DNA of 64,000 nucleotides from Hymenobacter daecheongensis DSM 21074. GTDB taxonomy: Bacteria > Bacteroidota > Bacteroidia > Cytophagales > Hymenobacteraceae. This document shows, piece by piece, positions 8,118-16,457 of this stretch. Below the pieces are notes generated by a model, which was given only the letters and a program-made list of their open reading frames with translations, ran no database searches and was not told the origin of the DNA. Where the stretch lies: the NCBI RefSeq assembly GCF_900141805.1, contig NZ_FQYN01000006.1, positions 124,001-188,000 of the forward strand. The letters run 5' to 3'. Position 1 is the stretch's first letter. The number at the start of each line of letters is the position of its first letter. The translations under genes were made by a program, and so were the position numbers.

Positions 8118-8540
8118 ATGAATCTGCACCCGCTGGTGAATACCGAAAGCCTTTTCATTGCTTACGATCAGGACAACGACTGGCTTTACGCTGACTGGAA
8201 AGGCATTCACACCCAGGCTTCGGCCCAGGCCGGCTGCGAGCAGATTCTACAGTGCCTCAAACTTCGGCCTTGTCGCAAAATCCTCAACGACAACTCCAAC
8301 GTCTTCCGTGCCGAGTTTCGCCTTACTGGTTGGGGCCTAAGCTGGCTGCACGAACTAGGTAGCCTCGGCCTGGAGTGCCTGGCATGGGTATACGCCCCCG
8401 ATTTCAAAGCCCGACAAGATGCGGAAGCCCTGCTGCCGCTCATCACGCAACCCGTGCTGGCCACCTTCGATGATCTGGCTTCGGCCTGTTGGTGGCTCCA
8501 GCATTATCAGTCGCCCGGTACAATCATGCAGGAAGGCTGA
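8118..8540 (+). CDS. STAS/SpoIIAA-like small protein
   Basis: 140 residues, no signal peptide. The fold pattern is beta (LFIAYDQDNDWLYADWKGI), helix, beta (KILNDNSNVFRAEF), helix, beta (LECLAWVYAPDF), helix, beta (PVLATFDDLASACWWLQ). It matches the SpoIIAA/STAS-like proteins common in Hymenobacter and relatives, which have the general look of anti-anti-sigma or sensor adaptor domains, but no phospho-serine site can be assigned. A possible partner is the divergent LuxR-type regulator. Function is not established. Confidence 0.6.
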   Translation: MNLHPLVNTESLFIAYDQDNDWLYADWKGIHTQASAQAGCEQILQCLKLRPCRKILNDNSNVFRAEFRLTGWGLSWLHELGSLGLECLAWVYAPDFKARQDAEALLPLITQPVLATFDDLASACWWLQHYQSPGTIMQEG

Positions 8541-8922
8541 ACAACGCGGGGTAGCTATTCTGCTGGCAATGCTTGAGTGCTTGAGCAGTCAAGCACCCAG
8601 ATTCGAATATTTGTACTAATCTACGGTTGGGCTTCAATGGGGATGTTGAAGTAAAGGCAATGAATATGATAGGCGTTATTTTGAATATTTCCTGAACGTC
8701 GGAACTGCTCATAGTAAGGCCGAATACAGATGTTATTAATTATTTAATGCAATAAAGTTTAATAAAAGTAAATAATTTTATAATATAATAAAGAATATCG
8801 TCTTATAATTTAAGAATATCAAGATAGTGATAGGATGCGCTATTGACTGCGTAAGTTGGACTGAGTTCATTGCTGAAGCATTGCATGCCTGGTCTTTTCT
8901 TCCTCATCCCAACTTCTCTGTT
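8541..8922. other. AT-rich intergenic region with hairpin and 9-base direct repeats
   Basis: 382 bases. An 8-base-pair hairpin (GTGCTTGA / TCAAGCAC, 8577-8596, four-base loop) follows the STAS-like gene but lacks a T-run. Then comes a strongly AT-rich block (about 8730-8825) with two direct copies of AAGAATATC at 8791-8799 and 8812-8820, 21 bases apart (two helical turns), a plausible regulator site for the adhesin gene. No gene seen. Confidence 0.45.
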
Positions 8923-11097
8923 ATGAAAGAAACTTGTACTATTTGGTTTGGCGGCGGAGTGCTGCGCCGGCTGCGGACGGCTTTGCTCACTTTGTGCGGC
9001 GGCCTGCTGCTTACGCCCGCGGTGGCCCAGTTTCCCCGCAACGAAACCTTCAAAGGCAACTCGGCTCCCAATTTTTCCTTCGGCGGGGCAGCCCGCCTCA
9101 CGGGCACCGGCGGCGCCAATGATGCCGTGGGCGCGGGCTACCTGCGCCTCACCGATGCCACCAACAACCAGGCCGGCTACGTAATCGACAACGTGGGCTT
9201 TCCTTCGTCGGCGGGCTTCACCATCTCGTTCGAGTTCTTCTCCTACGGCGGCACTACGCCCGGCGCCGATGGCTTCAGCGTGTTCCTGGTTGATGCCAAC
9301 CAGCCGGCCGGCGGCTTCCGCATCGGGGCCACCGGCGGCTCGCTGGGCTACGCGCAAAAGACCGTTTCGCCGGTGGCCGATGGCGTTTCCAAGGGCTATA
9401 TCGGCATCGGCATCGATGAGTTCGGCAACTACTCCAACGCGCAGGAAGGCCGCTCCGGCGGCAGCGCGGTGCTCGATGCCAATGGGCGCGTGCCCAACGG
9501 CGTAGCCATCCGCGGGGCCGGCAACGGCTCGGCCGCTACCGACTACCCATACCTGACCGGCACCGCCCTCGGCGGCCTTGGTTTTGCGCTCGATGTGAAT
9601 TCGACCCGCGCGCAGCCCGGCAACGCTGACTACCGCCGCGCCTTCATCGACGTGGTGCCGACCACCGTGGGCAGCGTAACGACCTACCGTATCTCGGTGC
9701 GAATCCAGTATGGCACTGCCCTGCGCACCGCCATCGACAACTTCGTGGTCGATACCCCGCCGGCCAACCTGCGCCTCGGCCTCTCGGGCTCCACGGGCGG
9801 CAGCACTAACATTCACGAAATCCGCAACCTGAATATCGTGCAGGTGCCGTTTGCCAATACCGACCGTGTCAGCACCAACTACAATCAGTCGGTAACGGTG
9901 CCTGTGCTCGCCAACGACGTGGCTCCCGGCAGCAGCATCGAGCCCGCTTCCGTCGATCTGGATCCTTCCACCGCCGGCCGCCAGACCACCATGAGCGTGC
10001 CGGGCAAAGGCACTTTCACGGTCGATGATCTGGGCATCGTCACCTTCGTGCCCAGCGGCACGTTTGCCGGCACCGTGGCCGTGCCCTACACCATGCAGTC
10101 TATTCTGGGCGCTGATTACACGTCGAGCCCGGCCAACATTCGCATCACGGTGAACGGGGCCGATGTGGCCGCCACCATCAGCGGCCCCGGCTCTGCCATG
10201 CCCGGCACCCAGGTGACTTACGCCATGACTACTGTGAACGAAGGCTCCGTAACGGCGCTGAACGTGGTGCCCAAGCTGCACCTGCCCGCCAGCCTGCCCA
10301 CCGGCACCGTGGTGCCCACCAGCGGCGGCACCTACGACGACCTCACCGGCTGGGTAACATTCGCACCAGTAGCCACGCTGGCCAGCGGTGCGCCGGCCGT
10401 GACCAACGGTGTCACGTTCACGGTGCCGGCCGGTGCCGCGCCTTCGCTCACGGGCCTGGCCTTCGCCGAATCGTCGGTGCCCGACCCGCAAGCCAGCAAC
10501 AACACGGCCTCGCTCACCACCAATGTGGGCACGCCGCTGCCCGTAGAGCTATCGGCGTTCAGTGCCCAGGCCGTGCACAGCGCCACGCACCTGCTCTGGA
10601 CCACCGCCTCGGAGAAAAACAACGACCGGTTTGAGGTGCAGCGCTCCCTTGATGCCGTTCGGTTCGAGGTCATCGGCACCGTGCGGGGCCAGGGCACCAC
10701 TACCAGCACCAGCACCTACACTTTCCGCGATGCGCAGGCCGGGCAGCTCTCGGGCCAGCCCATCTACTACCGCCTGCGGCAAGTGGATACCAATGGCAAA
10801 GCCACGCTCAGCCCCACCCGTGCCGTGCAGTTTGCGGCCGGCCCGGCCCGGCTGAGCGTAAGTCTCTATCCTAACCCAAACCCCCGCCTGAGCCAGATTA
10901 CGCTGGAGCTGACGGCGCTGGCGGCCGGCCCGTACGAGGTCGAGATACGGGACGTGCGCGGCCGGGTGCTGCGGCAGCAGCGCCTGGATGGGGCGCGGCC
11001 GCATCAGCTGGAGGTGCAGATGCTGCCCCCCGGCCTGTACCTGGTGCGGGTGCAGGGCGCGGAAGGCATAGTCACGCTGCCTTTCGTGCAGCAGTAA
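8923..11097 (+). CDS. T9SS-secreted lectin-like adhesin
   Basis: 724 residues from the ATG at 8923; a weak upstream extension was ignored. A signal peptide ends at about TPAVAQ (residue 37). Residues about 40-300 look like an L-type (legume-like) lectin domain: GYVIDNVGFPSSAGFTISFE, GADGFSVFLVD, GIGIDEFGNY. Then comes an Ig-like segment with VPVLANDVAPGSSIEP, a DUF11-type repeat (about 415-535, ending VPDPQASNNTASL), a fibronectin-like region (LSAFSAQ to TYTFRDAQAG), and a type A T9SS sorting domain (SLYPNPNPRLSQITLE to GLYLVRVQG). The protein should cross the outer membrane by T9SS and act on the surface, probably in carbohydrate binding. It is monocistronic, with a terminator 20 bases downstream. 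Confidence 0.85.
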   Translation: MKETCTIWFGGGVLRRLRTALLTLCGGLLLTPAVAQFPRNETFKGNSAPNFSFGGAARLTGTGGANDAVGAGYLRLTDATNNQAGYVIDNVGFPSSAGFTISFEFFSYGGTTPGADGFSVFLVDANQPAGGFRIGATGGSLGYAQKTVSPVADGVSKGYIGIGIDEFGNYSNAQEGRSGGSAVLDANGRVPNGVAIRGAGNGSAATDYPYLTGTALGGLGFALDVNSTRAQPGNADYRRAFIDVVPTTVGSVTTYRISVRIQYGTALRTAIDNFVVDTPPANLRLGLSGSTGGSTNIHEIRNLNIVQVPFANTDRVSTNYNQSVTVPVLANDVAPGSSIEPASVDLDPSTAGRQTTMSVPGKGTFTVDDLGIVTFVPSGTFAGTVAVPYTMQSILGADYTSSPANIRITVNGADVAATISGPGSAMPGTQVTYAMTTVNEGSVTALNVVPKLHLPASLPTGTVVPTSGGTYDDLTGWVTFAPVATLASGAPAVTNGVTFTVPAGAAPSLTGLAFAESSVPDPQASNNTASLTTNVGTPLPVELSAFSAQAVHSATHLLWTTASEKNNDRFEVQRSLDAVRFEVIGTVRGQGTTTSTSTYTFRDAQAGQLSGQPIYYRLRQVDTNGKATLSPTRAVQFAAGPARLSVSLYPNPNPRLSQITLELTALAAGPYEVEIRDVRGRVLRQQRLDGARPHQLEVQMLPPGLYLVRVQGAEGIVTLPFVQQ

Positions 11098-11116
11098 GCG
11101 TCACTTTCGGGAATAG

Positions 11117-11152
11117 CAAAAAGGCGGCTGAAGCAATTCAGCCGCCTTTTTG
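11117..11152 (+). terminator. Rho-independent terminator after the adhesin gene
   Basis: AAAGGCGGCTGAA and TTCAGCCGCCTTTTT form a 13-base-pair stem with a four-base loop, followed by T-rich sequence. The A-rich left side means it can also work on the other strand. Confidence 0.85.
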
Positions 11153-11222
11153 TTGCCCGAAAACTTAACATCGGGCCCTGATTGGGCGTAACGAAACGTA
11201 CCTCCCACCAACTTCTTCAGCC

Positions 11223-11897
11223 ATGTGCGGCCGCTATACCTTTATCAGCCCGGCTCCGGCCGTCGAAAAGCGCTTCGACGCTACTTTCACCCAGCCCATG
11301 CCGCCCAACTACAACGCGGCTCCTTCGCAACAGCTGCCCATCATCACCAATGCGGAGCCCGGCCGGATTCAATTGGTGCGGTGGGGCCTGCTGCCGGGCT
11401 GGGTGCGCGACGTGAAAACCGCGCCTAAACCCATTAATGCCCGGGCCGAGACGCTGACCGAAAAGCCCTCGTTCCGGCAGCTGCTACAGCGCCGCCGCTG
11501 CCTGGTGCTGGCCGATAGCTTCTACGAATGGCAGCAGACCGCCGGCCCCAAAGGTCCCAAAACGCCCCACCGCATTCTGCTGCGCAATGAGCAGCCCTTT
11601 GCCTTCGCTGGCCTCTGGGACGAGTGGGCCGACCGCGAAACCGGCGAAGTGCTGCCCACTTTCACCATCATCACTACCGAGCCCAACGAGTTGATGGTCC
11701 AGCTGCACAACCGGATGCCGGTGCTGCTGCCCGACCGTGCCGCCGAGCTGGCCTGGCTCGACGACGGCGTGTCGGTGGCCGCGCACCAGGCGCTTCTGCG
11801 CCCCTACGCGGCTGCGCTCATGCAGGAATACGCCGTGAGTACGCAAGTGAATTCGCCTGCCCACAACGACCCAACGGTGCTGGCGCCGGCCGCCTGA
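11223..11897 (+). CDS. SRAP-domain abasic-site processing protein (YedK/HMCES family)
   Basis: 224 residues. All catalytic landmarks of the SOS-response-associated peptidase family are present: Cys2 directly after Met1 (MCGRYTF), Asn72 in PINARAE, Glu102 in DSFYEW, and His162 in LHNRMPV. Family members remove Met1 and form a thiazolidine cross-link through Cys2 with abasic sites in single-stranded DNA, protecting them during replication. Cytoplasmic. It stands alone and is convergent with the small basic protein gene on the other strand. No LexA-type box was recognised upstream. Confidence 0.95.
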   Translation: MCGRYTFISPAPAVEKRFDATFTQPMPPNYNAAPSQQLPIITNAEPGRIQLVRWGLLPGWVRDVKTAPKPINARAETLTEKPSFRQLLQRRRCLVLADSFYEWQQTAGPKGPKTPHRILLRNEQPFAFAGLWDEWADRETGEVLPTFTIITTEPNELMVQLHNRMPVLLPDRAAELAWLDDGVSVAAHQALLRPYAAALMQEYAVSTQVNSPAHNDPTVLAPAA

Positions 11898-11906
11898 GCG
11901 GGCCGC

Positions 11907-12098
11907 TTAGCGGTGCCGCCGGTAGGCCGGGCGGTATTTGCGGCCCTTCTTGGCTTTGAATAGCCCCCAGATGCCGCTGGGCTGCGGTGGGGCAATGGTG
12001 GTGCTGGTGGCGGCCGTGCTGGCTGGCTGAGCGGCAACTGGTTCGGCTGCAATCATATTGCTACCCATGATGAGGGCGGCGAGGGCAAGCATTTTCAT
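11907..12098 (-). CDS. Small exported basic protein, unknown
   Basis: 63 residues from the ATG at 12098. A signal peptide (MKMLALAALIMGSNMIAAEPVAAQ) is followed by an Ala/Ser/Thr/Pro linker and a very basic tail (LFKAKKGRKYRPAYRRHR). The longer open frame to 12206 adds an unlikely N-terminus. Its stop lies 9 bases from the stop of the convergent SRAP gene. Similar short secreted Arg/Lys/Tyr-tailed proteins occur in Hymenobacter; function unknown. Confidence 0.6.
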   Translation of the reverse strand: MKMLALAALIMGSNMIAAEPVAAQPASTAATSTTIAPPQPSGIWGLFKAKKGRKYRPAYRRHR

Positions 12099-12203
12099 TG
12101 CTTTGGTATTATGAAAAGAAGAAATATTTTTATTTCGACACAATGATACGGCTATGTAATGATCAAATCCAAATGTATCGGCAATACGCAATAAAATAAA
12201 AAG

Positions 12204-12240
12204 CAAAAACCCGTGCGGCAGACAGAGTCTGCCGCACGGG
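12204..12240 (-). terminator. Rho-independent terminator for the small membrane-protein gene
   Basis: A perfect 13-base-pair stem (12210-12222 with 12228-12240, loop CAGAG) is followed on the minus strand by TTTTTGC. It sits between the stop at 12268 and the next minus-strand gene. Confidence 0.85.
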
Positions 12241-12267
12241 TCGCGGAACTGAAATCGGGCACGGAAC

Positions 12268-12630
12268 CTAGTGGCCCTGATGCTCCTGGGCGCTTTTCGG
12301 CTGATCTTTCTTGTGCGCGTCGGCGGCCTTTTTGGCCCGGTCTTCCTTGAGCGCCTCAGCCGAGGTTTTGTCGTCTTCCTCCTCCTGATCGGGCTGCGAA
12401 GCCTGGTTTACTACCACTACGGCCACGGCCGCAATGGCCGCAATGCCCAGAATAAGCTGAGTGGGCGTGAGGCGCTGGGCGGCTTTTTTCAGCAGCGTGC
12501 CGCCGTGCTTCAGCAGGTCGTCCATGTGGTCGTGGTTGCCTTGCACCAGCACGTGGTAGGCGCTTTCAAAGGTGCGGGCCAGATCTTCGGGCAGAATCTT
12601 CTCTAGTTGTTGTTCGAGCTGCTGTTCCAT
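12268..12630 (-). CDS. Small single-pass membrane protein, unknown
   Basis: 120 residues. An acidic/amphipathic N-terminal part (EQQLEQQLEKILPEDLARTFESAYHVLVQG) precedes one membrane helix at about 58-78 (TQLILGIAAIAAVAVVVVNQ) and a highly charged coiled-coil-like Lys/Glu/Gln tail. No signal peptide. Monocistronic with its own terminator. No known family recognised; the layout resembles small membrane-anchored stress or scaffold proteins. Confidence 0.7.
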   Translation of the reverse strand: MEQQLEQQLEKILPEDLARTFESAYHVLVQGNHDHMDDLLKHGGTLLKKAAQRLTPTQLILGIAAIAAVAVVVVNQASQPDQEEEDDKTSAEALKEDRAKKAADAHKKDQPKSAQEHQGH

Positions 12631-12804
12631 AGCGGAGCTTTGGTGTAAGTGGAAAAAGTCGGTTCAGATAACGTAGCAGAGCCACTGTGAGGCCTGTACG
12701 CAAAAAACCGGTGGCGGGCTGCGCCTTTTTTCAATTAGCCCCGAAGAAAAGCAGCCATGCCAAATCAGAAGCGAAGAATCCGCAGGAATGCATGGCGGGC
12801 GGCG

Positions 12805-14394
12805 CTACTCCAGTACGGTGAGCAGGCGGCTGCTGACGCGGCTGCCCTGGCGCACGTGGCAGTAGTAGGCCCCCGCGGCCAGCCCGCTCACGGCCAGCGG
12901 CAGGCGCTGCGGGCCGCGCGGCAGCTCGCGGTCCAGCAGGCGCTGCACCTCGCGGCCCATCGTATCAAACAGCAGCACCTGCGCGTGCCCGCCCGCCGAC
13001 TCGAAGGCCACCGTGGCCTGTTCGCGCACCGGGTTGGGATACACGCTGAAGCCCTGCACGCTGGTATCGGCGGCAGCGGCCGTGCCGGTGGCCACGCCGG
13101 GCCGCAGCACCGGCACGTAGGGAAAGGCCGGGCCCGTGTGGGGCAGCAGCGCATTGAGCGTAGCCTGCGGCACCCGGAACCAGTCTTTCAGCAGGCTGGC
13201 ATAAATGGCGCGGAAATCGAACTGCATGGCTATCTGGTCGTTCACGCCGGCATTGGCCGGCAGCACGGGGTTGGTGCCATGAATAATGGGGTTTACGCTG
13301 GTGCCGAACACGAACAGCGGCGCGGCCGCGCCGTGGTCGGTGCCGCGGCCCGAGTTAGCCCGGATGCGCCGCCCGAACTCCGAAAATGTCATGCCCACTA
13401 CGCGGTCCTGCACGCCCAGCCGCTGCAAATCGTCCTGAAACGCTTCCACAGCCTGCGAAATCTTACCCAGCAGCGTGGCATGGGTGCCAGTGGCGGTGCT
13501 GCCCGTGGCGGGCACCTGTAGCACGTGCGTATCGAAGCCGCCCAGATTGCAGACGTAGATGCGCGTCTGCAGGCCGCCAGCTACTAGCTGGGCCACTATT
13601 TTGAGCTGATCGGAAAGCGAGTTGACGCCCGCCGCGGGGTAGAGCGGCGACAGATTCCGGGCCCGCCCAGCCGCCGCCTGAATAGCCGTGGTATATACCT
13701 GCGTTTGCGAAACCACTTGCCGGATAAACGTCAGCTCATGGCCGGCGGGTGTGTTGGGCGCGGTATCCACGCCGCCCGTGAGCAGCTGATAGAACGAGGC
13801 CGTGCTGGCAATGGCCATGCCCATGTTTACAGAGGGCCCCTGCACGCAGTTGCTCACCACCGAGCCGATGCTGATGGCCAGCGGATCGGGGTTTTGGGTG
13901 CTGGGGTAGCCGGTTGGGAAGCTGGGATACTCGCCGTCGAGGTAGCGGCCGGCCCAGCCCGAGGTGATGGTCACGTTGGAGTCGGAGGCCGAGGTCCAGA
14001 TATCGGTGGCGCGGAAGTGGCTGTAGTTAGGGTTGGGGTAGCCCACACTCTGCACCACGCCCAGCTTGGCGTTGTCGTAGAGGCTTTTCAGACCTGTCAT
14101 GGCCGGATGCAGGCCGGTGGCAGTTGAGAGGGGCAGCACCTGGTTCTGCGCAATGGCAATATCGGGCCGGGCGTTCATCAGGGCCGAATACTGGTCGAGC
14201 GGAATGACCGTGTTCAGGCCGTCGTTGCCGCCGTTGAGCTGAATGAGCACCAGCACCCGGTCGGTTTGGGAGGTGGCATTGGTAAGCGCGGCCAGCTCGG
14301 GCGAGTAGCCATACGCGCCAATCGGCAGGCCGCCGAGCAGCACCGGCAGCACCGAAGCCGCCGCCGTAGTCTGGAGAAAGTCTCTGCGTTTCAT
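12805..14394 (-). CDS. DUF1501 family secreted protein with Tat-like signal and T9SS sorting domain
   Basis: 529 residues from the ATG at 14394. The N-terminus MKRRDFLQTTAAAS followed by a hydrophobic stretch is a twin-arginine-type signal. The body is DUF1501 (sulfatase/alkaline-phosphatase-like fold): RVLVLIQLNGGNDGLNTVIP, FDTHVLQV, MTFSEFGRRIRANSGRGTDHG. The last 75 residues are a T9SS sorting domain (FSVYPNPVREQATVAFES to GAYYCHVRQG). The neighbouring DUF1800 gene is the usual genomic partner; the pair is widespread in Bacteroidota and Planctomycetota but has no settled function. Separated from DUF1800 by a GTGA-octamer palindrome. Confidence 0.9.
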   Translation of the reverse strand: MKRRDFLQTTAAASVLPVLLGGLPIGAYGYSPELAALTNATSQTDRVLVLIQLNGGNDGLNTVIPLDQYSALMNARPDIAIAQNQVLPLSTATGLHPAMTGLKSLYDNAKLGVVQSVGYPNPNYSHFRATDIWTSASDSNVTITSGWAGRYLDGEYPSFPTGYPSTQNPDPLAISIGSVVSNCVQGPSVNMGMAIASTASFYQLLTGGVDTAPNTPAGHELTFIRQVVSQTQVYTTAIQAAAGRARNLSPLYPAAGVNSLSDQLKIVAQLVAGGLQTRIYVCNLGGFDTHVLQVPATGSTATGTHATLLGKISQAVEAFQDDLQRLGVQDRVVGMTFSEFGRRIRANSGRGTDHGAAAPLFVFGTSVNPIIHGTNPVLPANAGVNDQIAMQFDFRAIYASLLKDWFRVPQATLNALLPHTGPAFPYVPVLRPGVATGTAAAADTSVQGFSVYPNPVREQATVAFESAGGHAQVLLFDTMGREVQRLLDRELPRGPQRLPLAVSGLAAGAYYCHVRQGSRVSSRLLTVLE

Positions 14395-14400
14395 CAGGAG

Positions 14401-14512
14401 TAGTGAAATAGTGAGATGGTGAAATGGTGAGTTTGATGTGTTAATGGCGTGTTTCGCGCAGCTTGCGCCAGCGGAACGACAACTCACTATTTCACCATCT
14501 CACCATCTCACT
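14401..14512. repeat. GTGA-octamer palindromic repeat, copy 1
   Basis: The left arm is tandem octamers GTGAAATA, GTGAGATG, GTGAAATG, GTGAGTTT (14403-14434). The right arm is its near-exact reverse complement (14481-14512, three mismatches over 32 bases). The core between them is GC-rich with GCGC/TGGCG motifs. It fills the gap between DUF1800 and DUF1501. Confidence 0.85.
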
Positions 14513-14513
14513 G

Positions 14514-16238
14514 TCAGCTGAGGTGGTATTCGGCCAGGCCCATCATGCTGCGCAGCAGGGCCTGCAGCTTCGTGGTCACGGCGGTTTTTTTAGCCACGTT
14601 GGTCGGATTTGCCAAGTACTGCGTCCACTCATCGGTCCATTCAAAATCGGGAAGGCCCGGCAGCAGCACGTCGTTCAGATATGCCAGTTGGTTGGCGGTG
14701 AGCGGAATCGGGAACAGCAGCCGGGTCAGCTCCGCAATCAGCAGGTTGGCATCGGAGGCCGTGGCGGCGGGCAGGGCCAGCACCAGGGCCAGTGCGTCGA
14801 TGTTGATTTTGGCCCCGTTGCGGGTGTAGCCGTTGGTGCTGATCATCTGGTCGGTGAACTGGTTGCGGCGGGGCAGCGTCACGGCATTGATCCAGATTTC
14901 GTAGTACTGCGGTGTTTGCCAGTAAGCCGCCCAGCCGGCCACGTTCGGCGGGTCGCCCACCACCTGCTGCTGCAGGTTGGTGATGCCGTTCAGATAGTCC
15001 CACATGCCGTATTGGGCCACCACCGAGGAAGCCGGCGGAAACGTAATCTGGAGCTGGCGGGCCACGGTCAGCGTGAAGTCGATGGGGCTCTTAATCACGC
15101 AGCCCATGTTCACGCTGTCGAAGAAATGCTCGCTCGAAAGCAGCGTGCGCAACACTGGCCCCACATTATAGCCGTTCTGAATCAGCAGCTGGGCCAGCGG
15201 CTCAATTACGTTCTGCTCCGTGGTAGCATCTATCACATAATACACAAACCAGCGGTAGAGCTTGCGGCACAGAAAGCGGGCCGTTTCGGGCTGGGCAAAA
15301 ATCAGGTCAATCAGCGCTTTGTACTCCTGGTCGCCGCCGTTGGCGATGCTAGCGCTGCCGAAAGCGGCCGAAAACTGCTTGGTAGTAGTATCGTGGCGGG
15401 AGGCGGTGTAGTAGCTGTTGAGGTTGGCCGCGCTGTCGCGCCAGCCCGTAAGCACGCGGGCGGCGGCCTGCACATCGGCCTCGGTGTAGGTGGTGTAGTT
15501 GCCGGCCCCGATGAGCGGCCCTTTGCCCACCGTAAACAGCTCCAGCAGCTCGCGGCCGTAGTTTTCATTGGGGGCCCCGGCCGTGCTCTGGTTGCCGTTC
15601 AGGTAGCGCAGCATGGCCGGGTTCACCGTCACATCCTTGGCCAGTTGCTTGATGTTGCCCAGCGCGTGCTGCCGCAGCAGCGCCGCATACTGGTAGCCAA
15701 ACCGCGCATCGTTAATGTCGCCCAGCTCCACCACGAAGTGATTGTGCCAGAATAAAGTCATCTTCTCCGCCAGCGACATCGTCTGGCCCAGCATCTGGCC
15801 CAGCCACCAGGCCCGCAGCGAGGAGCGCCGCACGCCCTCAAAATTCTGGTCGAACGCCTGCGTCACCCAGGTCTGGCCTACGGCCACGCTGGTATCGGTC
15901 GCCGACACGTTCAGCGGCGGCGCGGGCGCGGCCGGGGCCGTCAGCAGATCGTTGAGCACCTGCGTGAGCGTGCGGCCCGCCGCGGCTACTATCTCGGTCC
16001 GGGTGGGGCCAAACAGGCTGCGCCGCAGCAGGTGCGCGGCCTGCGTATAGCCCCAGGTGCCGGTATAGGGGGCCAGTCCGGCCGTGGAGCGAGCCGTAGT
16101 GGGCAGCTGCTTGTTGGCGAACTTACTGATGGGCTCGTCGTCGTCAGCGGCAGTGGGGCGGGCCGGAAGCGGAGCCGCCGCCAGAGCCGGAGCTGTGAGC
16201 ACGTCGGTATTTTTGCGAAGAAAAGATCTGCGGTCCAT
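14514..16238 (-). CDS. DUF1800 family secreted protein
   Basis: 574 residues, transcribed ahead of DUF1501 in the same direction. The N-terminus MDRRSFLRKNTDVLTAPALAAA is twin-arginine-like. The body carries DUF1800 landmarks: WGYTQAAHLLRRSLFGPTR near residue 60, LWHNHFVV, NENYGRELLELFTVGKG, and the C-terminal part with SSEHFFDS and VAGWAAY. DUF1800/DUF1501 pairs are typically secreted and often linked to extracellular polymer handling, but no activity is proven. No T9SS domain here, unlike its partner. Confidence 0.9.
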   Translation of the reverse strand: MDRRSFLRKNTDVLTAPALAAAPLPARPTAADDDEPISKFANKQLPTTARSTAGLAPYTGTWGYTQAAHLLRRSLFGPTRTEIVAAAGRTLTQVLNDLLTAPAAPAPPLNVSATDTSVAVGQTWVTQAFDQNFEGVRRSSLRAWWLGQMLGQTMSLAEKMTLFWHNHFVVELGDINDARFGYQYAALLRQHALGNIKQLAKDVTVNPAMLRYLNGNQSTAGAPNENYGRELLELFTVGKGPLIGAGNYTTYTEADVQAAARVLTGWRDSAANLNSYYTASRHDTTTKQFSAAFGSASIANGGDQEYKALIDLIFAQPETARFLCRKLYRWFVYYVIDATTEQNVIEPLAQLLIQNGYNVGPVLRTLLSSEHFFDSVNMGCVIKSPIDFTLTVARQLQITFPPASSVVAQYGMWDYLNGITNLQQQVVGDPPNVAGWAAYWQTPQYYEIWINAVTLPRRNQFTDQMISTNGYTRNGAKINIDALALVLALPAATASDANLLIAELTRLLFPIPLTANQLAYLNDVLLPGLPDFEWTDEWTQYLANPTNVAKKTAVTTKLQALLRSMMGLAEYHLS

Positions 16239-16400
16239 AGGCGGGGCGAAAAGCTGGCGACGATGCTAAGGCTTTGTAAAGTATGCAATTAGCCGCGCTT
16301 CTGCTAACGCATGGCGTTGAGACTCCGAAAGTATAGCAAAAGTTTAATGCCCTCCGGAATTAGTGCCACGGCCCGCCACGCGCCTGAGCCGCATCGATAC

Positions 16401-16431
16401 AAAAAAAGCTCCACCGGATGGGCAGAGCTTT
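16401..16431 (-). terminator. Rho-independent terminator after the membrane protease gene
   Basis: AAAGCTC (16405-16411) pairs with GAGCTTT (16425-16431) over a 13-base loop; on the minus strand the stem is followed by seven T. It lies 27 bases after the stop at 16458. Confidence 0.7.
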
Positions 16432-16457
16432 CTGGAATAGGGAAAAGCGGGCGGGCT

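Noticed and set aside
8803..10491. 562-residue minus-strand ORF opposite the adhesin gene
   Set aside because: Gly/His/Arg-rich shadow of a GC-rich coding strand; the plus frame has a signal peptide, lectin-like domain and T9SS tail.
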